64,000 nucleotides of DNA from Micromonospora halotolerans (GTDB lineage Bacteria > Actinomycetota > Actinomycetes > Mycobacteriales > Micromonosporaceae), in contig NZ_CP134876.1 of the NCBI RefSeq assembly GCF_032108445.1, positions 6,891,680 through 6,955,679 on the forward strand, written 5' to 3'. Both the position numbers and the translations under genes were made by a program. Positions within the stretch are counted from its first letter, which is position 1; every line of letters starts with the position of its first letter. Below, one piece after another: positions 52,398-60,974 of this stretch. Below the pieces are notes generated by a model. That model did no database searches and was not told where the DNA came from. It was given only the letters and a program-made list of their open reading frames with translations.

Positions 52398-55300
52398 TCA
52401 GCGCAGGCCGTACGCGTCGAGCACCGTCTGGTCGACGGTGTTGCCCGCCCGGTCACCGGCGTGCACCCGCAGCGACACCGTGCCGCGCCCGGCCGGCACC
52501 ATCGCGGTGAACCGGGCGCCCGAGCCGTGCACCGGCACGGCCCGCCAGTGGCGTCCGCCGTCGAACGACACCTCGACCCGCACCCCGACACCGGTCGGCG
52601 CCGGTACGCCCGCCGGCTGGCGCAGGGTCAGCCCCACCTGGTGCGGCCGGCCGCCGGGCACCTCGCCCCGCAGGTCCGCCGGGACCCGGTAGTCCACCTG
52701 CAGCAGCGACAACGGCTGGGCGGTCTCACCGTCCGGCCGGGCCGAGGTGAACTGCCAGGCCGTCTCGGTACGCGTGGCCCACCGCCACTCTTCCGAGGCG
52801 CGCTGAGTGGTGACGTCCAGCCGGTACCGGGCCGCGCCCGGGGTGGTCGGCACCGGCGCCCAGCCGCCGGACAGGTCGGCGATCTGCTGCCCGTCGCGGC
52901 TCAGCCGGCGCTCGACGGTGTCCTGCTCCTCGCCGAACCCGGCCGCGCTGTAGTGGCCGTCGGCGTCGACGAACTCGGCCACCCGCGGGTCGAGGGTGTC
53001 CCCGGTACGCGTGGGCACCGGCACCCCGGAACCCGCCGGCACGGCCGGCCGGATCACCGGCGCGTTCCACGTCTCGGCGACCCGGTCGTCGGCGGCGTAC
53101 TGCCGGGGCGGCGCGACGGCGCCCCCGATCAGCCGGCCCCAGGACCATTGGAGGCGGTGCAGCACCCGCTGCTGCCACCAGTTGTCCCCGGCGCTGACGA
53201 ACTCCTGCCGCACGCTGCCGGTACGCACCAGCCGCTTCTCGTCCATCCAGGAGTACTCCTGCCAGGGCCGCCAGCCGAACCGCTGCTCGTCGGCCCAGTC
53301 GAACCCGCCGGTGTCGGCGTAGCGGGCGGTCACCTCGGCGGTGTTGTCCGCGGTCACCACGTGCACGATGTGATCCGGGATCCGCCCCTTCGACACCTGC
53401 CACACGTCGTACAGGTAGGGGCTGTTCACGGTCAGCGTCAGGTCCAGCGTCACGCGTCCGGCCTTCGCCGCCGCGATCATCCGCTGCCCGTCGTCGTACG
53501 CGACCACCATCGACGGGATCGGCAGGCGGTCCCCGTCGGGAGCCCAGTCCGTCCACGCACTCCACTCCGCCGGACGGACGATGAGCAGCATCGCGGCGCC
53601 GGCCGCGGCGGCGTCGGCGACGATCTGGCTCTCATCGGTGCGGTCGGGCCTGCCGGCGACCAGCGCGGCGGCACCCCGGACCCCGGCTCGGGACAGCTCG
53701 GCGGGGGTGCCGTCGCCCGCCCACACCAGCGGCAGCTTCCGCCGGCCGTCCACAGCCGGCGACTGCCGCAGCAGGTTGACGTCCAGCGGACCGGAGACGT
53801 TGCTGACCTTCGCGTCCACCATGGGGGCGACCAACTGCCAGCGGGAGGCGAACTCGAACTGGCCCTCGCGCACCGGCGCGGTCGGCGTGACGTTCACCTG
53901 CTCGACCGTGCTGAACTCCATCGTGCCGTGGTCGACCTGCCGGCCGTTGCCGAAGACCCGGTGCTCGAAGAAGCTGATGACCGCCCGCTGTTCGGTCGGC
54001 TTCGGCGTCTCGATCCGCACCGGGGTGCCCTTGCGCGGGTCGAGCACCACGGTCATGTCCCGGGTCACCATCAGCTCCGGGTCGGTGACCAGGGTGCGCT
54101 GCTCGTGCTGCGGAGTGCCGTGCTGGAACAGCCCTCCGAGCAGGTACGGGCCCTCCTCGACCTGCACCTGCGCCTCGCCGGGGATCCAACCGATCTGGTC
54201 GGACTCGGAGTGCTCGCCGAAGAGGGTGAACACCGTGGCCACGCCGGGCTGCCCGGCCATGTCCAGCGCGCGCAGGGTGACGGTGTGCAGCGGGCCCTTG
54301 CGGGTGAGGCCGACGGCGGTACGCACCGCCACACCGTCCGCACCGGTCGCCACCAGCCACCCGCCGTACAGCCCGCGGTCCAGCTTCGCCGGGTCGGCGC
54401 GCAGCGGCACGGCCACGCTGCCACCGGCGGGCACGGTCACCTCGGAGCCGACGGAGACGCCGTCGGACTCGGCGGCGCCGCTGTCCAGGTTGCGCAGCTC
54501 CAGGGCCAGCCGCAGGGTCTGCGGGGACGAGGTGCCGTTGGTGTACGTGACAGTCCGCTCCGCCACCGCGTCCCCGGTGTACACCCGCCCGAAGTCGGCG
54601 GTGGCTGAGCCGTACACCCGCTGGCTCAGCGCGCGGGCCACGTCCACGCGGCCGCCGCCCTGCTCGAAGACGGTCAGCGCGGGGTTCGCCTTCGTGGTGC
54701 TGACCAGCGCGTCCTTGAGCTTCGCGGCGGTCCAGTCCGGGTGGTCCTGTGCGAGGATCGCGGCCGCGCCGGCCACGTGCGGCGTGGCCATCGACGTCCC
54801 GGACGCCCGGGTGTACGCGTCGTCCACCGGCGTACCCATGGTCGTGCCGGCGGCGCGGGCCGCGACGATGCCGACGCCCGGCGCGGTGATCTCCGGCTTC
54901 AGGCCGTTGTCGCCGAGCCGGGGACCGCGGCTGGAGAACTCCGCCAGGTTGTCGTCGCGGTCCACCGCCCCGACGGTGAGCGCGGCGCTGGCCGCGCCCG
55001 GCGCGCCGACGGTACCCGGACCGCCCTCGTTACCGGCGGCGATCACGAAGAGCGTGCCGGTCTCGACGGTGAGGTCGTTGACCGCCTGGCTCATCGGGTC
55101 GGTGCCGTCAGTGGCCGGGCCGCCGAGGCTCATGCTGACCACCTTCGCGCCGGAGTGGGCGGCCCACTCCATGCCCGCGATGATCCCCGAGTCGTAGCCG
55201 CTGCCGCTGTCGTCGAGCACCTTGCCGATCAGCAGCCGCGCACCGGGCGCGACGCCCTTGCGCAGTCCGTCCGAGGCGGCGCCGCTGCCCGCGATCGTGG

Positions 55301-56129
55301 AGGCCACGTGGGTGCCGTGACCGTGCCCGTCCCGGGCGCTGCCGCTGCCGGTGAAGTCCTGCGTCTCGGCGATCCGGCCGGCCAGGTCGGGGTGGCCGGC
55401 GTCGACGCCGGTGTCGAGCACCGCGACCCGGACGCCGTTGCCGTCCCGGCCGGCGGCCCAGGCGGCCGGGGCGCCGATCTGCGGCACGCTGTGCTCCAGC
55501 GTCACGTGCGTCCGCCCGTCCAGCCAGACCCGGGCCACGCCGGCGCCGAGCCGGGGCGCCGCGCCGGCGGCGGTCCGTGCGCCCGGGTTGCCGCGCAGCG
55601 TCGTCCACAGCCCGCCGAGGTCACCCTTGCCGACCCGCAGCGCGGCGCCGTTGATGCTGGCCAGGGGACGGGCGGCGCTGGCTCCGGCGAGCGGGCGCAC
55701 CCGGCCGGCGGCCGGCTCCTGGTAGCGCACGATCAGCGGCAGCGCGCCCTGCGTGGCGTCCCCGTACCCGTCGTCGACCAACTCCTGCACGTCGAACAGG
55801 TCCGCGTCGAGCACCCCGGCGGAGACGTACGGGACGGCGTCGCTGGGCAGCACGCGCAACCCGCCGTCGGCCTCGATGGTCTGGAAGGTGATCCGGTCGC
55901 GGCCGGGGCCGGGACGGACCGTCGCGGCGACCCGGCCGGGCGCGACCCGGACGAGCTCGACCTGGTCGCCGGTGATCAGGGTGATCCGGGCGGGTGCGCC
56001 GCCCGGGACGGGGGTGGCCGGGCTCGGGCCGGCGGGCCGGGCGGGCGGGTCGGCGGACGCCGGTGCGGCGAGTCCGACCAGCAACGCGCCGACCGCGCCG
56101 GCGGCGAGCCAGCGTGGGGACCGGTGCAT
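52398..56129 (-). CDS. Secreted subtilisin-like serine protease (S8), multidomain
   Basis: 1243 aa. Sec signal peptide (about 1-26, ASA cleavage region), a pro-region, then the S8 domain: Asp 239 (VAVLDTGVD), His 271 (DGHGHGTHVAS), oxyanion Asn 367 (AAGNEGG) and Ser 446 (SGTSMATPHVAG). After about 500 come Fn3/Ig-like beta domains and a C-terminal beta domain; a PA-like insert is not obvious. Extracellular protease. GAGGAG 8 nt before ATG 56129. Inserted into the conserved recN-nadK junction. Confidence 0.95.
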   Translation of the reverse strand: MHRSPRWLAAGAVGALLVGLAAPASADPPARPAGPSPATPVPGGAPARITLITGDQVELVRVAPGRVAATVRPGPGRDRITFQTIEADGGLRVLPSDAVPYVSAGVLDADLFDVQELVDDGYGDATQGALPLIVRYQEPAAGRVRPLAGASAARPLASINGAALRVGKGDLGGLWTTLRGNPGARTAAGAAPRLGAGVARVWLDGRTHVTLEHSVPQIGAPAAWAAGRDGNGVRVAVLDTGVDAGHPDLAGRIAETQDFTGSGSARDGHGHGTHVASTIAGSGAASDGLRKGVAPGARLLIGKVLDDSGSGYDSGIIAGMEWAAHSGAKVVSMSLGGPATDGTDPMSQAVNDLTVETGTLFVIAAGNEGGPGTVGAPGAASAALTVGAVDRDDNLAEFSSRGPRLGDNGLKPEITAPGVGIVAARAAGTTMGTPVDDAYTRASGTSMATPHVAGAAAILAQDHPDWTAAKLKDALVSTTKANPALTVFEQGGGRVDVARALSQRVYGSATADFGRVYTGDAVAERTVTYTNGTSSPQTLRLALELRNLDSGAAESDGVSVGSEVTVPAGGSVAVPLRADPAKLDRGLYGGWLVATGADGVAVRTAVGLTRKGPLHTVTLRALDMAGQPGVATVFTLFGEHSESDQIGWIPGEAQVQVEEGPYLLGGLFQHGTPQHEQRTLVTDPELMVTRDMTVVLDPRKGTPVRIETPKPTEQRAVISFFEHRVFGNGRQVDHGTMEFSTVEQVNVTPTAPVREGQFEFASRWQLVAPMVDAKVSNVSGPLDVNLLRQSPAVDGRRKLPLVWAGDGTPAELSRAGVRGAAALVAGRPDRTDESQIVADAAAAGAAMLLIVRPAEWSAWTDWAPDGDRLPIPSMVVAYDDGQRMIAAAKAGRVTLDLTLTVNSPYLYDVWQVSKGRIPDHIVHVVTADNTAEVTARYADTGGFDWADEQRFGWRPWQEYSWMDEKRLVRTGSVRQEFVSAGDNWWQQRVLHRLQWSWGRLIGGAVAPPRQYAADDRVAETWNAPVIRPAVPAGSGVPVPTRTGDTLDPRVAEFVDADGHYSAAGFGEEQDTVERRLSRDGQQIADLSGGWAPVPTTPGAARYRLDVTTQRASEEWRWATRTETAWQFTSARPDGETAQPLSLLQVDYRVPADLRGEVPGGRPHQVGLTLRQPAGVPAPTGVGVRVEVSFDGGRHWRAVPVHGSGARFTAMVPAGRGTVSLRVHAGDRAGNTVDQTVLDAYGLR

Positions 56130-56792
56130 GCGGTGTGCTCCTCTACTCCGAGGCCGCCCTCGTGGAGATCGGCCGACCGGAGTCTGCGACGGAGATCATC
56201 CGTTGGTCACTAGGTTCGGACCGCCGCACCGGCGACATGTCGCCAGGTGGACACGGCACGACCACGGTCGGACCACCGGGTGTCGGGCGGGTTACCGCGG
56301 GCGGCCGATGGCCGGGGTGCCGGAGACGAGTGCGTCGCCGCCCGGTTCGTGAGCCGCCGTTTCCTCCGACGGCGGCTCGCCGATCCGGCCGACCCGACCG
56401 GGGTCGAAACCCGGCCGGGCGCGGCTCGCCGTCCGCCCGCCGCGGCCGGCCGCGACTCCTCCGACACCCCGACCGTCGTGGACCCGACCACCCCCTGGCC
56501 AGGGCCACGACCGCCGGACTGCGCGGTCCGGGCGGACACGGCCTCGCCGCCCCGCCCGGACTCCACCTCGACGCAGTCCGGACGCCCCGATCGCCGTCCC
56601 GGGGAACGGCGGCACCGGCCCCGACGGGCGCCCGCCGCGGGAGCGGAACGCATCCGCCCCGGCCCGGTGCCGGCCACGTTCGCCGGAACCCGGCGCGGCG
56701 TGCCCCGTCGGGGGAGGCTCCTACCGTAACCCTCCCGGGACCGGAGCCGGGTACGCCGAACCGGCCGGCGCCGGTCTTCGCTGAGTCGCCGG
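56130..56792. other. 663-bp gap without a convincing gene
   Basis: Between the protease start and the nadK stop. The part near the protease should hold its promoter and contains the perfect 14-bp palindrome GGCGACATGTCGCC (56231-56244), a possible operator. Several 100-160-codon frames exist on both strands but read as Arg/Pro/Gly-rich low-complexity sequence with no ribosome-binding site or recognisable motif, as expected by chance in such GC-rich DNA. Confidence 0.55.
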
Positions 56793-57677
56793 TCAGCGAC
56801 GGTTGCCGCGCCAGCCCTGTACGGGAAGGCCGAACTTGGCCACCAGCCGGTCGGTGAACGGCCGCGCCCGGAGCCGGACGATGCGCACCGGCAGCGCGCC
56901 CCGGCGCACGGTGACCCGGGCGCCCGGGGGCAGGTCGTAGACCCGCCGGCCGTCGCAGGAAAGCACCGCGAGGGTGGTGAACGGATCCACGGTGATCACG
57001 AAGGTGGACGTCGGCGCGGTGACGAGGGGGCGGCTGAACAGCGCGTGCGCGCTGATCGGCACCAGCAGCAGCGCCTCCACCTCGGGCCAGACCACCGGCC
57101 CGCCGCCGGAGAACGCGTACGCCGTGGAGCCGGTGGGCGTCGCGCAGACCACGCCGTCGCAGCCGTAGCGGGACAGCGGCCGGCCGTCCACGTCGACGAG
57201 CAGCTCCAGCATCTGGGCCCGCTCGCCCTTCTCCACGCTGATCTCGTTGAGCGCCCACGACTCGATGGTCGGGCCGCCCTCGAACTCGGCGGTGACGTCG
57301 AGGGTGAGCCGTTCGTCCACGGTGTAGTTGCGCCCGACCACGTCGCGCACCGCGCTGTCCAGGTCGTCGATCTCCGCCTCGGCCAGGAAGCCGACCTTGC
57401 CGAGGTTGATGCCGAGCAGCGGGGCCTTGGCCGGGCGGGCCAGCTCGGCGGCGCGCAGGAACGTGCCGTCCCCGCCGAGCGCGAACACGATCTCCGCGCC
57501 CTCGGCGGCCTCCGGGCCGGTCACCGGCACCACGCCGGGCAGGTCGAGGTCGTCGACCTCCTCGGCGACCACGCGCACCTCGAAGCCGGCCGCGATGAGG
57601 TCGGCCGCCACCGCGCGCGCGTGCTCGGTGCTGCGCCGACGACCCGTGTGCGTCACCAGCAGAGCGGTCCGGCTCAC
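56793..57677 (-). CDS. nadK: NAD kinase
   Basis: 294 aa. GGDGTFLRAAEL (GGDGT motif) near 69, NEISVEKG and CDGVVCATPTGSTAYAFSGGGPVV. Makes NADP from NAD with ATP or polyphosphate. GTG 57677 overlaps the tlyA stop, matching the tlyA-ppnK pairing of Rv1694-Rv1695. Confidence 0.97.
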   Translation of the reverse strand: MSRTALLVTHTGRRRSTEHARAVAADLIAAGFEVRVVAEEVDDLDLPGVVPVTGPEAAEGAEIVFALGGDGTFLRAAELARPAKAPLLGINLGKVGFLAEAEIDDLDSAVRDVVGRNYTVDERLTLDVTAEFEGGPTIESWALNEISVEKGERAQMLELLVDVDGRPLSRYGCDGVVCATPTGSTAYAFSGGGPVVWPEVEALLLVPISAHALFSRPLVTAPTSTFVITVDPFTTLAVLSCDGRRVYDLPPGARVTVRRGALPVRIVRLRARPFTDRLVAKFGLPVQGWRGNRR

Positions 57678-58528
57678 CCGGACACCTCCTCAGTCGTGGC
57701 CACCGGCCCGGCGGCCGGAGATCCCTGCGGGCCGGCGGCCACCACCGCGCGTACCCGGTCGGGGTCCGCGGCGGGCGCGTCCCGGCGTAACCATACGAAG
57801 AACTCGACGTTGCCGCTCGGCCCGGGCAGCGGGCTGGCGGCCACGCCGGCCAGGCCCAGCCCGAGCTGCGCCGCCGCGGCGGCCACGTCGAGCACGGCCT
57901 CGGCGCGCAGCTCCGGGTCGCGGACCACCCCACCCGCGCCCACCCGGTCCTTGCCCACCTCGAACTGCGGCTTGACCATCAGCGCCAGGTCGCCGTCGGG
58001 CCGGGAGCAACCGGCCAGCGCGGGCAGCACCAGCCGCAGCGAGATGAACGACAGGTCGGCCACCGTCAGGTCGACCGGGCCGCCGATGGCCTCCGGCGTG
58101 AGGGTACGCACATTCGTGCGCTCGAAGACGCGCACCCGCTCGTCGTTCCGCAGCGGCCAGGCGAGCTGCCCATATCCGACGTCGACCGCCACCACCTCGG
58201 CGGCGCCGGCGCGCAGCAGCACGTCGGTGAAACCGCCCGTGGAGGCACCCGCGTCGAGGCAGCGCCGGCCGGCCACGGTCAGCCCGCCGGGGGTGAACGC
58301 GGCGAGCGCGCCGGCCAGCTTGTGACCGCCCCGGGAGACGTACTCGTCGGCGGGGTCCTCGCCGGTGACCAGCAGCGGGTCGGCGGGGTCGACCATCGCG
58401 GCGGCCTTGCGGGCCGGCACCCCGCGCAGCTGGACGCGACCGGCCTCCACCAGCGCGGCGGCCTGCTCACGGGAGCGGGCCAGGCCGCGGCGGACGAGTT
58501 CGGCATCCAGCCGGGTACGACGTGCCAT
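57674..58528 (-). CDS. tlyA: TlyA family rRNA 2'-O-methyltransferase
   Basis: 284 aa. N-terminal S4 domain (RLDAELVRRGLARSREQAAALVEAGRV) and FtsJ-like methyltransferase domain with LDAGASTGGFTDVLL and the DLSFISLRLVLPAL / KPQFEVG region. In mycobacteria TlyA methylates 16S C1409 and 23S C1920, and its loss gives capreomycin resistance. ATG 58528; the longer frame runs into the small upstream gene. Confidence 0.96.
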   Translation of the reverse strand: MARRTRLDAELVRRGLARSREQAAALVEAGRVQLRGVPARKAAAMVDPADPLLVTGEDPADEYVSRGGHKLAGALAAFTPGGLTVAGRRCLDAGASTGGFTDVLLRAGAAEVVAVDVGYGQLAWPLRNDERVRVFERTNVRTLTPEAIGGPVDLTVADLSFISLRLVLPALAGCSRPDGDLALMVKPQFEVGKDRVGAGGVVRDPELRAEAVLDVAAAAAQLGLGLAGVAASPLPGPSGNVEFFVWLRRDAPAADPDRVRAVVAAGPQGSPAAGPVATTEEVSG

Positions 58529-58551
58529 CGGTGGTTGTTCTCCGCCTCTCC

Positions 58552-58797
58552 TCAGGCCTGGTCGATGCTGGCCAGGGTCTCGCGCAGCGTCTCGTACGCC
58601 GCCTCGTACTGGGCGATCTGGTCCGCCGGGGAGAGCGCCTCGGCGTTGATCATGGCGTGCACGGCCGCGTCCACGGCCGGGTGCCGTGCCTCGCCGACCT
58701 CCTCGACCGGCGCCGGCCGTGCGCCGGGGGGCGGGCCGGGCCGGGGACCGGCCGGCGGCGGCCCGGGGCGCGGGCCGGGACGGAAGGGCGCGGTCAC
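58552..58797 (-). CDS. Small conserved actinobacterial protein
   Basis: 81 aa. The first 30 residues are a Pro/Gly/Arg-rich low-complexity stretch; the rest is a helical, acidic segment (NAEALSPADQIAQYEAAYETL). The start overlaps the phasin-like stop. Such small proteins commonly sit just before tlyA in actinobacteria; function unknown. Confidence 0.8.
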   Translation of the reverse strand: MTAPFRPGPRPGPPPAGPRPGPPPGARPAPVEEVGEARHPAVDAAVHAMINAEALSPADQIAQYEAAYETLRETLASIDQA

Positions 58798-59447
58798 GAC
58801 TCGGCACCGCCGGTCGGCCTGCGGCCGGCGGCCTTCTTCGCCGGGCGCACCGGGGCGGCCGGCGACTCCTCGGCCGGGGTCTTCGCGACGGTGGCCGAGG
58901 GCTTCTTGACGATGGCCTTCTTGGCCACGGCCTTCTTCGCGACCGCCTTGGTCCGCGCCGGCACAGGGGGGGCCGAGACGGGCGCCTCGGCGGCCGGGGC
59001 GGGCTCCTCGGCGGCCAGGTCCCCGGAGGGCGTCACCTCACCGGCGCCCGCCGTCTCGGCGGCCGGGCCGGGACCGGCCGGCGCGCGCCGCGCGCGGGTC
59101 TCCGCAGCGCCGGCGCTCCGCGCCCCGGTCTCCGGCGCTCCGGTGGTCTTCGCCTCCCGCAACTGCCGCTCCAGGTCGTGCACCCGGCGGGTCAGCTCGG
59201 CGACCTCGTCGGCGGTGGCGAGGCCGACCGCGCCCAGCGCGCGGTCCACCTCGAAGCGGACCAGCTTGGTCAGCGCCTCCCGGTTCGCCGCTCCGGTGGA
59301 GACGAGCTCCTCGGCGAGCGACTGGAGCTGGGCGGCGGTCGCGCCGCCCTGGCCGACCACGCGCTTCACCGCGTCCTGAGCCTTCTTCCGGGGCGCCTCC
59401 GTCAGGCCCATGGCCAGCTCGAGGTAGGCGCGCCACGCGTCCTGCAT
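58794..59447 (-). CDS. Phasin-like coiled-coil protein with Lys/Ala-rich tail
   Basis: 217 aa. Residues 1-110 resemble phasin-like/PHA-granule-type helical proteins (QDAWRAYLELAMGLTEAP, DEVAELTRRVHDLERQLRE coiled coil). Residues 110-160 are Ala/Pro/Glu-rich. Residues 165-217 carry KAVAKKAVAKKAIVKK-type repeats like histone H1 tails, which could bind DNA or other anions. Start ATG 59447. Confidence 0.83.
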   Translation of the reverse strand: MQDAWRAYLELAMGLTEAPRKKAQDAVKRVVGQGGATAAQLQSLAEELVSTGAANREALTKLVRFEVDRALGAVGLATADEVAELTRRVHDLERQLREAKTTGAPETGARSAGAAETRARRAPAGPGPAAETAGAGEVTPSGDLAAEEPAPAAEAPVSAPPVPARTKAVAKKAVAKKAIVKKPSATVAKTPAEESPAAPVRPAKKAAGRRPTGGAES

Positions 59448-59558
59448 GCCAGAGTCCCTTCCGCGGGGCGGGGTGTGCAGGTGTCACGCTACCGGGCGCC
59501 CCGGACGTCCGATTGCGGTACGGTGCCGGGAACGGCGTGGCGCGTGTGAGGAGATGAT

Positions 59559-59894
59559 GTGGCCAGCGTGGACGAGTGCCGGCAGGCGTTGCAGGACCTG
59601 GCCGCCCGGCTGGACCGGCACGCCGAGGCGCAGGAGCGGATCGACCTCGACCGCACGCTCGCCTGCCGCATCACCGACCTCGACACCGCGTTCCACGGGC
59701 GCATTGAAGGCGGCCGGCTGGTCGACCTCACCGACGGCGACGACCCGAAGGCGAAGATCGCGCTGAGCACCACGAGCGACGACCTGGTCGCCCTGGTGCA
59801 CGGTCAGCTCGACGTCATGAAGGCCGTGGGCTCCCGGCGGGTGTCGATCAAGGCGAACCCGTTCGACCTGATGAAGCTCCGCAAGCTGCTCTGA
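59559..59894 (+). CDS. SCP2-like sterol-carrier domain protein
   Basis: 111 aa. ACRITDLDTAFHGRIEGGRLVDL and KIALSTTSDDLVALVHGQLD match the SCP2-type fold with its C-terminal helix. No enzymatic motif; family members bind lipids. GTG 59559 with GGAG upstream. Lone plus-strand gene within the minus-strand block; it converges on the HAD gene 9 bp away. Confidence 0.85.
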   Translation: MASVDECRQALQDLAARLDRHAEAQERIDLDRTLACRITDLDTAFHGRIEGGRLVDLTDGDDPKAKIALSTTSDDLVALVHGQLDVMKAVGSRRVSIKANPFDLMKLRKLL

Positions 59895-59903
59895 CCGGGC
59901 TGG

Positions 59904-60974
59904 TCAGCCCGCCAGGCCGAGCGCCGCCAGGGCCTTCTCCGCCGCCGGGGACGCCGGCCGCACCCGCGGGCCGGCCCCCGTCGACCAGGCCGCCGCGCAC
60001 AGCGCCGCGAGGGCGTCGAGCGGGCGTCCCGCGCCGTCGAGGGTGAGCCCCCCGTCGGCGACCGTCGCGGACCAGCCGCCGGCGTCCGCCGTGCCCGGCA
60101 CCCGCACCACGGCCGCCGGGTCGAAGAGCCCCGCCAGGTCGAAGGAGACGTACGCGGGCCGGCGCGACTCGGGCGCGGCCAACAGCTCGGCCACGTCGCT
60201 GACCCCGGTGAGCACCAGCAGGCTGTCCAGGCCGGCCCGGCGGGCGCCCTCGATGTCGGTGTCCAGCCGGTCGCCGACCACCAGCGTCCGGCCCGAACGG
60301 GCCCGGCGGGCCGCCGTGGCGAACAGCGCCGGCTCCGGCTTGCCCACCACCACGTCGGGATCCCGCTCCAGCGCGGTGCGCAGCACCGCCACCAGCGAGC
60401 CGTTGCCCGGCAGCGGGCCACGCGGGCTGGGCAGGGTCCGGTCGGTGTTGGTGGCGTACCAGGGCGCGCCCGCCCGGACCGCCAGCGACGCCTCGGCCAG
60501 GTCGGACCAGCCGACCTGCGGGCCGTACCCCTGGGCCACGGCGGCGGGCTCCTCGTCCACCGTCGAGACCGGGCGCAGGCCCACGGCGCGCAGCTCCGCA
60601 CGCAGCGCCTCCGCACCGACCACCAGCACCGGCGCGCCGGCGGGCAGCCGGTCGCGCAGCAGTTCGGCGGTGGCGGCCGCGGAGGTCAGCACCTCCTCCG
60701 GCCCGGCCGGCACACCCATGCCGGTGAGCAGGTCGGCCACCTCGCTGGATCGGCGCGAGGCGTTGTTCGTCGCGTACGCGACCGCCCGGCCCTCGGCGTG
60801 CAACCGGCCGACCGCCTCGACCGCGCCGGGGATCGGCCGGTCGATCAGGTAGATCACCCCGTCCAGGTCGAAGACGACCAGGGTGTACCCGTCGACCAGC
60901 CGGTCGCCCGTTCCGGCCCGGTCGCGTTCCCCGCGATCCGGACCGGAACCCGCGTCCCCGGTGTTCCCGGTCAC
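59904..60974 (-). CDS. HAD-superfamily phosphatase, NagD/PGP type
   Basis: 356 aa. Motif [18 protein letters not shown] with nucleophile Asp near 35, TNNASRR (motif II), GKPEPALF (motif III Lys) and [16 protein letters not shown] (motif IV). NagD-type HAD phosphatase or phosphoglycolate-phosphatase-like; equivalent to Rv1692. GTG 60974 overlaps the stop of the upstream TPR gene. A C-terminal extension of about 80 residues is Ala-rich. Confidence 0.92.
   Translation of the reverse strand: MTGNTGDAGSGPDRGERDRAGTGDRLVDGYTLVVFDLDGVIYLIDRPIPGAVEAVGRLHAEGRAVAYATNNASRRSSEVADLLTGMGVPAGPEEVLTSAAATAELLRDRLPAGAPVLVVGAEALRAELRAVGLRPVSTVDEEPAAVAQGYGPQVGWSDLAEASLAVRAGAPWYATNTDRTLPSPRGPLPGNGSLVAVLRTALERDPDVVVGKPEPALFATAARRARSGRTLVVGDRLDTDIEGARRAGLDSLLVLTGVSDVAELLAAPESRRPAYVSFDLAGLFDPAAVVRVPGTADAGGWSATVADGGLTLDGAGRPLDALAALCAAAWSTGAGPRVRPASPAAEKALAALGLAG

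Noticed and set aside
56210..56729. Overlapping 100-160-codon frames on both strands in the protease/nadK gap
   Set aside because: Arg/Pro/Gly-rich with no start signal or recognisable domain; treated as chance frames.
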